In this document: in pieces, positions 21,201 through 32,150 of the stretch
Position numbering within the stretch: the first letter of the stretch is position 1
Layout of the letters: each line of letters opens with the position of its first letter
Origin: Tribonema minus
Lineage: Eukaryota > Sar > Xanthophyceae > Tribonematales > Tribonemataceae
Assembly (NCBI GenBank): GCA_017506865.1
Contig: JAFCMP010000532.1
Span: forward strand, 1-64,000
Reading direction: 5' to 3'
Length of the DNA stretch: 64,000 nt
The notes under the pieces: model-generated
What the model was told of the DNA's origin: nothing
Database searches by the model: none
The model's input: the letters and a program-made list of their open reading frames with translations, nothing else
Position numbers and translations under genes: made by a program

Positions 21201-23840
21201 GGCCAGCGGCGCGCGGGGTGCTGCAGACCCCTGGCTCTCAAGAAGTCCCGGGTGAAGGGGGGGGGTGGGGGGTATGCACAGGAGCTGTCGAGAGCTCTCG
21301 GGTGACGTGTGGATGGTAGCGCGTGTGCACAGAAATTGAAGTGCAGGGGCCGTGCGCAAGCATGCCTGGCGCTGCTGCGCCCCTCGCAGAGCGCTGCCGG
21401 TAGCGGGAGACGCCGCCGCAGCAGCTGCGTTGGGTTGAAGCCATATGAGAGCATAGCAGTCATAGCAGCAGCACTCATGGATACGTGCGTTCTGCCTGCC
21501 CGGCGCCAATCGCAACAAATCCGCCACTAAACTCACCTCCATCGCTGTGCTGTCCGGCTCTCTGCGAAACGCTCGTCGACATCATGCCCGCAACTGCCGC
21601 TGCCATGGCGATGGCGGTGGCGCGTTGCAGCGCGCCCTGCGGCGCTGGCGCAGCTGCGCCCTCCGCCGCCGCCGGCTGAGCCACTGCTGCTGCTGCCAGC
21701 GCTGCCGCTCCTGCCGCGCCTGCTAGCTGCGGCGCACCGGACGCCGCTGCAGCACTGCCCTCACGAGCATCAGCTGCCGCCGCCGGCGGAGTCGCTGCGC
21801 CGCGCCGCACTGCCGCCGCTCCGCCCTTACTGCCGCCGCATGCCGTGACGGCGCCCGGCGGCACATTCGGCGCTGCGTTCTCCATGGAGCCGGTCCGCGC
21901 GCGAGCGTGAGAGCACGGCGACAGCTGCTGCTGCGGCGCGCACGTGCGTGCAGCGCCGCTGGCGGCGGCGCCAGCAGCAGCAGCGCCTGGCGAGAGGCTG
22001 GCCTGCAGCGCCGTCTTCAAGGCGCTCAGCGGCATATCGTCCACGTCGTAGGGGTCGCCGCCGCTGCCGCTGCCGCACACCGCCGCCGCCGCCGCGCCCG
22101 CCGCCGTCGCCGCCGCCGAGTGCGCCGCGGCCACGGCCGCGCGCAGCGTGCAGCGCAGGGGCGCGCTGGCGCACACGGCCGCCGCTGCCGCCGCCGCGTC
22201 ATTGGCGCACGGCTGCGCGCTTGCTGTGCCCAGGCATATCACTTCGTCATCCTCCTCCTCCGCCGCTGGTGCCGCCGGCGCGCGGACGCTCGCCGCGCCG
22301 TCGCCGCCACCACCTCCCGCAGCAGTGGCAGCAGCGGCAGCAGCGCCCGGCGCAGCCCCTGGGCACGCACTGCCTTTGACAGCGGTGGGCTTGCACTCCG
22401 TGGGCGTGGGGCTCGGCGTCTGCGAGCGCGCGCCCGCAGCGGCGGCGGCGGCGCCCGCGGCGCGCGCAGTGGCGGCGGCGGCGACGGCGCGCCTGCTGCC
22501 CGTCTGCGGGCTGAAAGTCAGGCCGGGCGGCGTCCGCGCAGCGCCGGCGGCGGCGGCGGCGGCAGCGGCAGCGCTCGGGGATGGCTTTCTTGTGGCATAC
22601 GGCGACATGACGCTGGCAGCACTGCCGCTGTTTGGCGACCTGCCGCCGCTGCCGCCGCCGCTGCTCCTGCCGCCGCTTCCGCTGCTGCTGGGTGCGCTGG
22701 TCGGCGCCGGCACTGGCGAAGGCTGGCTGGTGGGCACTGGTGAGCTGCGTGACTGCGCGGTGCCAGTGGCAGCGCTCGGCTTGCTGGCCGCACCTGCTTT
22801 TACTGATGACGATGCAGTGGCGGTGGTGGCCGCGGTGCCGTTTACAGTGTTGACCGTGCGCAGCGCTACGCGAGGCGCGGGTGCCGGCGCTGGTGGCAGC
22901 GCGCCCTGCGCGGCATGCTTCAGATGGAATTTGTATGCATACCTTTGCAGCAGGGAGAAGGGGGGGGGGAGGGCACAATGTCAAGCCATGCCTGCAGTAG
23001 CAGCTGCGTTGCTTCCTGCATGTGTCGCAACTTGCAAGCACCCGTGGTGATCATGGTTGAAGATTGACAAAAGTCAATTGGGCATGGAGAGTCCCTGACA
23101 TGTAAAATGGCTCCATCTGCGTCCCCGCTCACCAAAATCCGCGAGAAGTCCACGTTTAGAGCTCAGCCCCACATGCAGCCAGCCACCGCCTCGCTTTGAG
23201 TCAAAGCCTTCAAGCAGCAGGATGCTGCCGCCCAGCTGGCAAAAAACGCACAGAATGCCGGCACGGGTGCTTGGTGATCATGGTTGAAGATTGACAAAAG
23301 TCAATTGGGCATGGAGAGTCCCTGACATGTAAAATGGCTCCATCTGCGTCCCCGCTCACCAAAATCCGCGAGAAGTCCACGTTTAGAGCTCAGCCCCACA
23401 TGCAGCCAGCCACCGCCTCGCTTTGAGTCAAAGCCTTCAAGCAGCAGGATGCTGCCGCCCAGCTGGCAAAAAACGCACAGAATGCCGGCTCAGAACAGGA
23501 TGCCGGCTCAAACAGTGCGTGAGGCATGCACTGCATCGCCTAGGCGCAGGTGCAGGCACAAACTGCACGGGTATTATTGTGCGCGTACACACACACATGC
23601 CGCGTGAGCACGCACCGCGCGGGCTGGTTGTAGCTGTCGAGCTCCACGACGTCGCCGTCGTGCAGCGGCGCGGAGGCGCCCGCGCGCAGCGCGCGCGGCG
23701 CCGCCCCCACAGCATTGCTCAGCACGCGCACCGCGTTGCAGATGCCGAGCGGCACGATGATCCTGGCTGCGCCGTCCGCGGCGACCTTGACGGTGGCTTG
23801 GCGTCGTGAGACACCGTCCTCGCTGGTGGGCACGCCGAGC
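15276..23840 (-). CDS. Eight-exon FHA-SIM-bromodomain-zinc finger protein (5' end unresolved)
   Basis: Exons in reading order: 23840-23616, 22942-21537, 21167-20875, 19760-19635, 19233-18454, 18078-17634, 16926-16543, 15829-15276. All seven junctions use GT-AG and keep phase, giving 1,403 residues from the FHA exon to TGA. FHA: SEDGVSRRQATV to LHDGDVVELDSYNQ. Exon 2: Ser/Ala/Pro-rich, with a SUMO-interaction-like DDEVICLG. Exons 3-4: bromodomain (WRRRCAELLAAL, FEAPID, FANCARYNQ^GPEI; ^ marks the intron). Exon 5: a divergent bromodomain-like region (WKACMAVLDGLL, AGYVMFPP, HMDLSALAGLVL), then Lys/Ser-rich. Exon 6: Ala-rich helix, then CPICGDSL, H, C spaced like a UBZ/C2HC finger, then poly-Gln. 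Exons 7-8: Ala-rich helical, unrecognised. Inferred role: nuclear reader of phospho-threonine, acetyl-lysine and perhaps ubiquitin/SUMO. The first exon(s), right of 23840, were not found. Confidence 0.78.
16935..16953. repeat. 19-G homopolymer next to a splice acceptor
   Basis: On the minus strand this is a C19 run followed by TCTCGCAG, forming the polypyrimidine tract of the acceptor for the exon starting at 16926. Confidence 0.85.
20545..20913 (-). repeat. Four degenerate copies of the bromodomain exon end and its 5' splice site
   Basis: Reading the minus strand, a unit of about 70-85 bases recurs four times: TTTGCCAACTGCGCGCGC, TACAACCAG, GTGCGTG-like, then CCGTCACCGCGCAGCAGCGTCGCC. The first (about 20913-20829) contains the real exon end (FANCARYNQ) and donor. 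Three more lie inside the intron: 20754-20693, 20692-20614 (TACCAGGTAGGTG) and 20613-20545 (AACCAGGTGGGTG). Two of the intronic copies keep CAG|GT donors. Confidence 0.85.
23045..23489. repeat. 227-bp tandem duplication in an intron
   Basis: Copy 1 is 23045-23271; copy 2, from 23272, matches it without a difference that I can see for about 218 bases. It lies between the FHA exon and exon 2 of the large minus-strand gene. Confidence 0.92.
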
Positions 23841-23999
23841 CTGGGGGGGTGAGGGTTAGTTTGAGGAGGACGGGGGCAGCGGCGGTGTTTTCGTTGATTG
23901 AGATTAGTGAGAGAGACGACGGAGTGATTGTTGACCAAGTTTGACGTTTGCAGCCAGAACGGGCCTTGAATGTGTTCTGCAGGTGGTTTGAGTGCAACA

Positions 24000-25280
24000 G
24001 AGGTTTAATTTAACATTCAATCATGATATGCCTCGTACTACATATATATGGATGTTATAATGGCGTTGCGTGTATGAGTGAATCGGAGCAGTTACGTGCC
24101 ATCAGGGGCTGCGCTGTCGCGCGTGAGCGTCGGTACGGCGGCCCGCGTCTCGCTGTTACTGGTGCGCGTGCTCGAGTACAGTGGAGACAGAGACACTCGT
24201 GTGTGAACGACGTGTTGGGGGCAGAGAACAACATAGCACTCCACTGACGATCAGCCCATGCGCCATGATACCCCGCAGCATAAGGTCTGCAAGGATGGCA
24301 GACCTGTCTCCCCGAGGCTTGTAAATGCTAACGGCACCTGCGGCTGAAAATCAGGATCGCTTTCACTCTGTCAATGCACAGATTACGATAATGCATCGAA
24401 GAACCAAGCGCAATAGCGTCACTGAGTGTTGCAATTCGCATCTCGGTGTGTGGGGCAACAGTCCAGCACACATCTGCAAGCACAGTGTGCCCCTCCAAAT
24501 AATAGTTGACAATCCCCCATCTTGTACCCTTGCAGTATTTGCCAAATGTTGCCAGCATGCTCCGAGTGGGCATTGTTGAAGGACGCCGATACGTTGAGTG
24601 GTGTGGTCACTGTACCTGTGCGCCATGCAAGACCTCACTGCTGTTTTTTTGCGCCGATGCAATCAGTAAATGTTGTCTGGCACATTTGTCAGCAAGGCGA
24701 AACTGCCGCCGGAGTCAGATGATCGTTCGTTCCAACTGTCAAAATCTCGCTGAACGTGTTGCAGGGCTTCTCGACAGAAAGAGCTCAAATATCCCAAGGT
24801 GCCATCCACAGTCACAATTTACTTTATGGTGCGTGACCCGCCAGTGTGCTCGGTGCATCGGCTGGTACAGTCACAGAGGATCTACTGAAATTTGCGATAG
24901 TTGAGGCCCCTCACCTCAGCTTGTTTGGATCCCGGCCATCTTTGGGAGAGGATCTGCCCAGTATCAAAGTGGCGTCTAGTTTAAGAGGGACCTTGCCGAC
25001 TCCCGCTTGCTGCGTCACAGGCTCCAACCACGCCGACAGCACCATGTGCCTTGTTCGTTTTGTCGGCTTCCCAAATTTAAATTTGGATCAGCTGAGAGCG
25101 AAGCCGCGCCTTAAGCTCAGACGAAGTGGAAGCTGGTGCAGTAGAAGCGCACGCTGGTGATTCCACTGCGACCCTACCGCCCCGCTCCTGCTCCGAGCGC
25201 ACGTCTTTTCAAAACTTCGCGCGCCCCAAAGCCTACCTACCTACCTGGATTTTGAACCGTTGAAAGTGCGGGTGCGTCTG
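24000..25280. other. No gene assigned; fragmentary minus-strand frames
   Basis: Minus-strand stretches such as YLSSFCREALQHVQRDF (about 24790-24740) and MLATFGKYCKGTRWGIVNYY (about 24570-24500) look protein-like but are separated by stops and frame changes, with no recognised family. The missing 5' exon of the FHA/bromodomain gene should lie at the left end of this region. Confidence 0.3.
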
Positions 25281-25290
25281 GCTTTGTAGA

Positions 25291-26030
25291 TTGTTGTACT
25301 TTTATTATATTCCACTTGTGGCTGTGGAAATGCCATGTTGTAGGTGTGTCGCCTTGTTCTCACTCTTGGATGTAGCATGCAAAGCTTGCACGCCACACCC
25401 CGCCCCCCACATCACCCCCAACAAAGCACCCGCAAGCGACTGTCCCCCACATACTAGCAGGGATACCAAACAAAGCTACAAGACTCTCCCCCCACAGACA
25501 GACCCGTCTTAGGGCCACCCAGCTCCACGCAGACTCCATCTCAAAGTTTTCATGCAGGCCAAGGTCACCATGATGGGCCCTGAACTGGAGATTGTGGCTA
25601 TCTACGTGAACCCCGATATCATAGAGATAAGCAGAGGGAGTCACTGGGCGCCAGGCGCTGACGCTAGAGAGAAAGGCTATATAACTAAGTAAAGCATCGC
25701 CTCCTTGATGAGCGAGGTCACGGCTCACCGCAGGCTGCAAGCCTGACAAGATATTGCCATTTACCGCTGCGAGTAACTTGTGGTTGGTGCCGTGGTGTGC
25801 AGCCGACTCCGCTTGCTCTCCAAGCACGCCAAGCCGCTGCCTGTCCCTCCTCCGCACGCCAGCCAGCGCTTCCGAGACACCACCACACGTTTGAAGTTCT
25901 CTCGAAGGGGCTACGCACGCTGGCATCACCTGAGGGCCGCTGGTGCTAGCTCCTGCAAGCCCTGCAGCCCAGCCCACCCACCAAACCAGCCGCATTCGCT
26001 GCCACGCCTTTCGGCGTTAACGAGCTTGGG
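25291..26030. repeat. Dispersed repeat R1, copy 1 (internal module deleted)
   Basis: Begins TTGTTGTACTTTTATTATAT and ends CGAGCTTGGG, like the 1,070-bp copy at 37634-38703 but with one 330-bp internal module instead of two. A 211-residue frame on the minus strand (995-complement side, starting MRLVWWVGW) is open across it. No transposase signature, poly-A tail or clear terminal inverted repeat is seen, so the class is unknown. Confidence 0.9.
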
Positions 26031-26038
26031 ACGCTAGT

Positions 26039-26136
26039 TTGTTGTACTTTTTATTAATTCTCGCTCAGGGCGCGATTGTTGTACTTTTCATTAATTCTCG
26101 CTCAGGGCGCGAAAAAGCCCAGATGATTGGCATCTA
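26039..26136. repeat. 37-bp tandem repeat and start of a 55-bp dispersed element
   Basis: TTGTTGTACTTTTTATTAAT followed by TCTCGCTCAGGGCGCGA occurs twice (26039-26075 and 26076-26112). The segment 26084-26136 reappears in reverse complement at 58530-58585 with few differences. Confidence 0.85.
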
Positions 26137-26138
26137 GC

Positions 26139-26714
26139 TTGTTGTACTTATTATATTCCACTTGTGGCTGTGGAAATGCCATGTTGTAGGTGTGTCGCCT
26201 TGTTCTCACTCTTGGATGTAGCATGCAAAGCTTGCACGCCACACCCCGCCCCCCACATCACCCCCAACAAAGCACCCGCAAGCGACTGTCCCCCACATAC
26301 TAGCAGGGATACCAAACAAAGCTACAAGACTCTCCCCCCACAGACAGACCCGTCTTAGGGCCACCCAGCTCCACGCAGACTCCATCTCAAAGTTTTCATG
26401 CAGGCCAAGGTCACCATAATGGGCCCTGAACTGGAGATTGTGGCTATCTACGTGAACCCCGATATCATAAAGATAAGCAGAGGGAGTCACTGGGCGCCAG
26501 GCGCTGACGCTAGAAAGAAAGGCTATATAACTAAGCAAAGCATCGCCTCCTTGATGAGCGGGACGGTGGTTCACCGGGCCTCCCATATCACCCCCAACAA
26601 CGCATCCGCAAGCGACTGTCCCCCACACACTAGCAGGGATACCAAACAAAGCTGCAAGACTCTCCCCCCACAGACAGACCCTTCTAAGGGCCACCCAGCT
26701 CCACGCAGACTCCA
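26139..26714. repeat. Dispersed repeat R1, copy 2 (3'-truncated)
   Basis: Matches the first part of the 37634 copy, including its private variants (CCATAATGGG, AAAGATAAGC, TAGAAAGAAA), and stops abruptly at CAGACTCCA. Confidence 0.9.
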
Positions 26715-27282
26715 GCGTTGTACATACTCTGCAAACTGTGCTTTCTCTGAGGTGCACGCCATGAACGTTGATATATCAATGATGTGTTTACTACCTACAT
26801 GATCTTGCCACTGCCGCTTCAAGTTTGTCACGCTTGGCAACCTTGACAGGAGTTTGAAGGTTTCTAAAGACTTTGACGCCAGGCAGATATTGGCACGCAC
26901 ATGCTGTCCCACATGCATGCAGCTGATGCACAAGAATACAGCATGCAGACCGCAACATGTGCATACACCACAAAGTGTCAACCTACCTTGAAACGATGAT
27001 GCAAAGCCGGTGCTCAGCATTGCGCAAAGGGAGCACAGGGCCATTCAAACAGCACAAGGCAGCAGTCGACTCACTCATCACGGTGCGCCTGGCATTGCCT
27101 CTGATCGCACTGGCGCCTGGGTCCATGCGCGTCGTCAGCGCTAAGACATCTCCGATTGTGACGACTTCACTAGCTGCATACCCAGCGTGCTCAGAGATGT
27201 ATGAATGAGGTCCACCAAACCGTCATGCACACGAGATAACGCTTGTTATATTTGTCTGGCTGGTTGATAGTAGTTGTCGCCG

Positions 27283-27549
27283 TCACCAGGGCATAGACTT
27301 TGTTGGACCTAGCGTGGCGACTCTTGACCTGAAAATCTCAATGGTGTGCGTGGTGGAGGGGGCCAGTCCCATCACAGTGGCAGCGGGTGATGTCACGAGC
27401 GTGTAAGCTGCCCCCCCGCGCGGCTCCGCACAAGTGGCATGGCGAGTTGCCTTCTCCACTCCTACCATCCTGTTGAGAGCGAACTCAAAGAGGGTGCCGT
27501 CGAACTTGAATACTTTTATTATTATGCGCTTAGGATCGCAACTCTCCAT
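27283..27549 (-). CDS. Small hypothetical protein with FN3-like end
   Basis: From the ATG of MESCDPKRIIIKVFKFDG the frame reads a plausible beta-rich protein of about 88 residues; ATVMGLAPSTTHTIEIFR resembles the last strands of a fibronectin type III domain. The frame extends 15 codons further upstream to another start at 27594. No splice or promoter support, and it may be a fragment. Confidence 0.3.
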   Translation of the reverse strand: MESCDPKRIIIKVFKFDGTLFEFALNRMVGVEKATRHATCAEPRGGAAYTLVTSPAATVMGLAPSTTHTIEIFRSRVATLGPTKSMPW

Positions 27550-27978
27550 CCCGTTCCTACGCTTATGCATCATGCATCTGTATGCGCTCAGCAAGGACGG
27601 CCTCGCTGTTGGACTCTCCGGACGTTGATGGTCTGTACAACAAACAAGCTAGCATCAGTAGGGATGCGAGCGAGCTTACACGTACATTTCTACGTAGACG
27701 TAATCTACGTAGATTCCGCCGTATGTGAGATCGCAATGTAAGCTTATATATAAGCTGTTGCGAGATGGCGTCCAGAGCTTGCTAAAAGCATCTGCCTGCT
27801 GCCTCTCTGGCCCAGCAATGACTATCACAGCTTACCCTGCGTCTGTAGTCGATGCGGTTGTTTCAGGCATCCTGTACCACCCATTCGGCTAACCTCAACT
27901 ATGAAGTTACACCTGTTGACACACAAACGAAAGCATCATAAACGAAAGCATGGCGGACCCTGGTGGTGGCAACTACGT

Positions 27979-28731
27979 AGATCTGGTGGAAATGGCTTGG
28001 GCAGCTGCTGCAGCACCTGCAGCCGCAACATTTTAAGATCAACGGCATGCTGCCTACGTGGGTCAAGATCATCAGGCACGTGCGCACATTCGAGGAGGAG
28101 AACAAGGACAACGATCTCCTCCAAGATGATGACGTAAGCCTTGTCGACATCGTCCGCAAGCGCTTCGACACCCACTACGACCCCGCTTGGGCTGCAGCGT
28201 ACCTGGTGGAGCCCATGTTTGCACAGCAGGGCGAGCAGGGGTGGTACCTTTTCAAAGGTAGAAACTTGCTTAGTCCGCAGAAGCTGAAGGATGCGCTGGC
28301 TTTCCTCCAGACCCTAGCTGGTCCTGGCAACGCAGCGGCAGTGCAAAGCGAGCTTACTCGCCTCAAGCTCTCTCCTTTGCCGGCGGCCATGGCAGCGGAT
28401 CTGCCGGAGCTCGTGCGTCAGACGCCGTCGCCGGTAGAGGGCGGATCACCTACCATTGCTACCGCAGTGTTGCGCAGAGGGTGGTGGGACGTGAACAGCG
28501 AGCACTTTCCTCACATCTCCACCGCCGCCATCAAGCTGTTGTCGTTTCACGTCACTAGCTGCCCTACGGAGCGCAATTGGTCTGTATGGGACAGGCTCTG
28601 CACCAAGATCACCAACAGGCGCCGTGCTCGAGCGTGTTGCAAAGCTTGTCACCATTATGACAAGCAGCACAGGTGCTGCTGCGGCAGACGCGGATGAGGA
28701 GCTGCTTCAGCTGCTCTTGTATGATCTCTAA
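27979..28731 (+). pseudogene. hAT-family transposase, C-terminal fragment (frameshifted)
   Basis: The frame (WKWLGQLLQHLQ, then FDTHYDPAWAAAYLVEP) leads into the hAT dimerisation/RNase H-like C-terminal signature AAIKLLSFHVTSCPTERNWSVWDR near 28526-28590, followed by CTKITNRR. In hAT elements this is followed by a leucine-rich helix. Here the frame goes out of register near 28625, and the expected ERVAKLVTIM continuation, with ELLQLLLYDL and TAA, is found one base away, ending near 28731. An in-frame TAG sits just upstream of 27979 and no N-terminal catalytic or BED part is seen. Dead cut-and-paste transposon. Confidence 0.72.
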
Positions 28732-28739
28732 AGCACAGA

Positions 28740-31360
28740 CAGTTGCAATGCCATGCCTGCCAGTGTGAGTGTGCTCAATTCTCTTTTGCAATACAAATTA
28801 GCATCGCATCCGACGTTGATAGTACAACACATATGTGGCATGAGTGCAACATTCCAAAACACGTGTCTGCTGTAATGCTGCAGCTGCGCGCTTGCCTCTT
28901 TCGTGCCTGATGATTAACTGCAACTTCAACATGCCTTGCCGCCCCCCCCCCCTTAAGCTCCATGTACGCCTCGTGTAAGCTCTTAAGCCCAAATGTAAGC
29001 TCTTACGCCCTAATGTAAGGTGTAAGCTCTTACGCCTTATATGCTTTGGCCATGTAAGCTTTGTCGCAACCCTAATCATGTCACTACTCAAGACAAAGCT
29101 GACCTTCTCCTGCACGTCATCCTGGCATATGAACTCACTAACGCGCTGACTGATCAGCATCCTGCACATTGTGTGCACCGCACGGAAGAGCCACCGTGCA
29201 TAAGCTTGCCTCCTCCTGCAGCCGCCGCCGCAACTACCCCCCCAGCATGCCCAACCTCCGTGTCCTCTGCCTGAATCGTTTTTCTGCAAGCAGCAGCACC
29301 TCCTCCCTTCCCCCCTCGATGAATCGCTGTTCGCCAGTCTCCTAGTCCGTAGCACAGTGGGTGCTCCGCCGCTCCCCGTGTGACACAATGCAGCCGCCCG
29401 TCCAAACTTCCGAAAATGGAGTTCGGTGTAGCAATCCCTCTAGCCAAAGTGGCTAAAAGGATAGTGACGCGATGGTTGCAAGGCCGCGCGCGGGATAGCG
29501 TCGGTGACGCGTTTGAGCCGGTCTCCCAGTCTGGAACTTGGATACTTTTATTATCTGGCGTTACGCAAGCCACACATATGTAACACCAAATGTAGGCCAG
29601 AATGTAACAACTATGGAGTATCAGAATCACACGACGCCATCGCCGGGGTCTTCCACGGGTCTTCCACTTGAATACATTTCTTGTTATGCGCTAAGGAACA
29701 CAACTCCATGTGTGTGGCGTGCGTAACGCCAAATGTAGGTCGGAATGTAACAGCTGTGAAGTCTTGAAATCACTCGACGCCATCAGCGGGGTCTTCCACT
29801 GTTGCTCCGCTCATGACTCCCAAACCCACCCTACTAACCCTGCCGCTGCATCGCTGGCTCGCGCAGCCAAGGATACGACAATACCAGTACTTTGTGGTCA
29901 GTACATAAAGACCACACAAACACCACATTTGCATTGCTTTGAGCCGGACAAAGACATCATGGTAATTGAAACGCACCCACTCTTATCACATTCTGACTTG
30001 TGATTGTGATGGTATGCGATGGCTGGTAACACATGACCCACTGCTACGACCAGCATAACGCAGACCGACCACAGTCCATTCACATCAAGACAGCAATGCC
30101 CGCTCCTGTTTGTGGCTAACTCAATGCACCATTCCGCATTTTACGAGATTTTCATAATGAGTCAGCCATTCATTTTTGTCAGCGTATTGGCGGGCCAATG
30201 TGACTGACGCCGGTACGCTGACCATTCAAGAAGAGATGGACCAGTGAGAAAATGACCAATGTCAGTTCAACTCCTTAAAAGATCTTTACATGAGTGCTCC
30301 TATAACCTTCTCAAGTCTCTTTTCACCCCTATAAATATGAGCACTGCTTTGAGTTTGTGCGCCAAATCCAGGTCGCCACGTGTTTTGGGCGCGGATCTGG
30401 TGTACATGTACGCATAAAGCCGATGCCTCATAGCAGAAAATGTTCAGAACCAACTGGCGCCGTCATCGGGTCCTCCACTGCTGCTCCACTAATGAGCCTC
30501 AATCCCCCCGGCTGACCCTACTGCAGCTGCATGCTCGCACTAGGGATGCGACAAAGCTTGTGTAGCCAAATCACGAAAGGCGTAGCAGTGAGGAGTTTAT
30601 GAAAGGGCCTGGGCGTTTACGTTGGGGCGTAGAAGCTTATGCAGATCTCAACATCGTGAGAGGCTCAGGCCTGACGCGCCTTGCAAGCGCATCGGCGGCT
30701 GCGGCAGCAGCAACAGCAGCAGCAGGAGATGCCGGCGGCAGCAGCACCAACACCAGCACCAACAGCAGCACCAGAAGCATTGACAGCAGCGTTTCTGCAG
30801 CAGCTGGAACAGGCGCAACCAAAGCCATACACAGTTTGCGCACAATCACTTCAGTGACTTACAGCAGAGCAGTCGTGTTCGACACACTCGCTGCATACTC
30901 AGACCTCACGCCAGTTGGGTGTGTGATTACCTACCCGCGCAAGCGACTGTGCTTAGACCATCATGTCGAGTGGTGATGTAGCTCATCGTGGTACATTGCC
31001 AGAATCTGTGCCGTCCTTACATGCAGCAAGCAGCATTGCCATGGCAACGTTGTCTCACTTCAGGAGAGGTAGACGCCCCTCTATATCGCTGCACATCGTC
31101 CTCACCTCCCCGTTCTCCTCAGCTTGCTCTAGGAACTGCTTGCACACTAGCGCCACCAGCAGTGTTTTTTCAGAATGAAGCTATAATGGCTCTCGGAGTT
31201 GCCATAGCTGTCAAAGTTGCAGTTCGTGATGCCACAAGTCAACGGTGATGCGTTCCTGTCACCGGGGATGCGTTCTTGACCTGACAAACCCTAAGATTAG
31301 GTCTAGATGGAAGATCGAACTTCAATATATCGCTTTGAGCTACTCTCCATGTTTGCTCCA
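28740..31360. other. Repeat-rich stretch without a confident gene
   Basis: 28970-29060 repeats TGTAAGCTCTTACGCCC-type units four times. A diverged direct repeat of about 100 bases with AACGCCAAATGTAGG / GTAACA / CACTCGACGCCATC / GGGGTCTTCCAC occurs at about 29556-29655 and 29717-29800, with a weaker third copy at 30455-30500. A plus-strand frame at 30599-30976 (125 codons, Ala/Ser/Thr-rich) has no family match and is doubtful. Confidence 0.5.
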
Positions 31361-31369
31361 GCATGGCAG

Positions 31370-31485
31370 GCTTCGGATCAAGACCACGGGTTCCGGGCTT
31401 CGGATCAAGACCACGGGTTTCGGGATTCGAACCAGCATTGTGTCAAGCAGCATGAAGATTGTGCCACCATGGGATTCGGATCAAG
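31370..31485. repeat. 27-bp tandem repeat with CTTGATCCGAA boxes (minus orientation)
   Basis: GCTTCGGATCAAGACCACGG repeats at 31370 and 31397. A third box GGGATTCGGATCAAG is at 31471, and GGGATTCGAACC at 31424. The same CTTGATCCGAATCCC box, in plus orientation, is repeated at 63237-63395. Confidence 0.75.
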
Positions 31486-31534
31486 TTGCGCCCTGGAATA
31501 AGAAAGATTGTTCCCAGCGCCTGCACACACACAA

Positions 31535-32150
31535 CTACGACGCCCGGTGGACTTTTGTTACCTTGCATAAGATTAATTGGAATCAATTCAAAAGTAGAAT
31601 CACTAGGTGAGAAGCGAATCAGACCTGAATCAGGCATGAGCACTGAAAGTTACCTACAAGCTGTCTTACTATACTGTTGTGCACTGAGTCATTTAAGTTA
31701 GCATTGATGCTTCACTGTGCAGTATGCTATCTCACCATACTGTTGCATACTTATTGAAAGTAAGTTATACTCAAGCTGTTCATAGCTTAGGCCAGCATGC
31801 ATCACTTTGGCACTGCATGAGCATGCAGTATGCTGCTGCTGTTGTGTTTTGTGTTTGAGTCGTATTGAAGTTAACACTTGAACTTCTCAAGGCTGCCTCA
31901 GAAGAGGCTGACCCAAAACGGCGCCGCTACGACGCGGTGGACTTTTGTTACTTTGCATAATATTAATTGAATCACTTCAAAAGTATAATCACTAGGTGAG
32001 CAGCGATTCAAAAGCCAATTAGGCCTGAGCCCCGAAAGTTGCCTACATGCTGTCTCACTATACTGTAGTATCTTGAGTATTTTAAAGTTGTTGTATGTAA
32101 TTGACCTTGTATAGCAGTGCATACCAGCATTCTATACTGCTATTGTGTAG
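31535..32150. repeat. Dispersed repeat R2, about 1.6 tandem units
   Basis: Shared landmarks in order: GGCGCCGCTACGACG, GGTGGACTTTTGTTACTTTG, CATAATATT, TTCAAAAGTA, AATCACTAGGTGAG, GAAAGTTACCTACATGCT, TAGGCCAGCAT, AGGCTGCCTCAG, AAGAGGCTGACCCAAA. The unit is about 390 bases. More copies lie at 34466-35111 and 63590-64000. No coding capacity. Confidence 0.85.

Noticed and set aside
22148..23050. 300-codon plus-strand frame
   Set aside because: Alanine/proline-rich mirror of exon 2 (minus strand), which joins in phase to its neighbours.
24328..24662. Minus-strand frames as possible transposase
   Set aside because: No catalytic triad or recognisable signature; interrupted by stops.
31420..31440. 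Possible tRNA (GGGATTCGAACC resembles a B box in reverse)
   Set aside because: No A box or cloverleaf could be formed on the minus strand; it belongs to a local 27-bp repeat.
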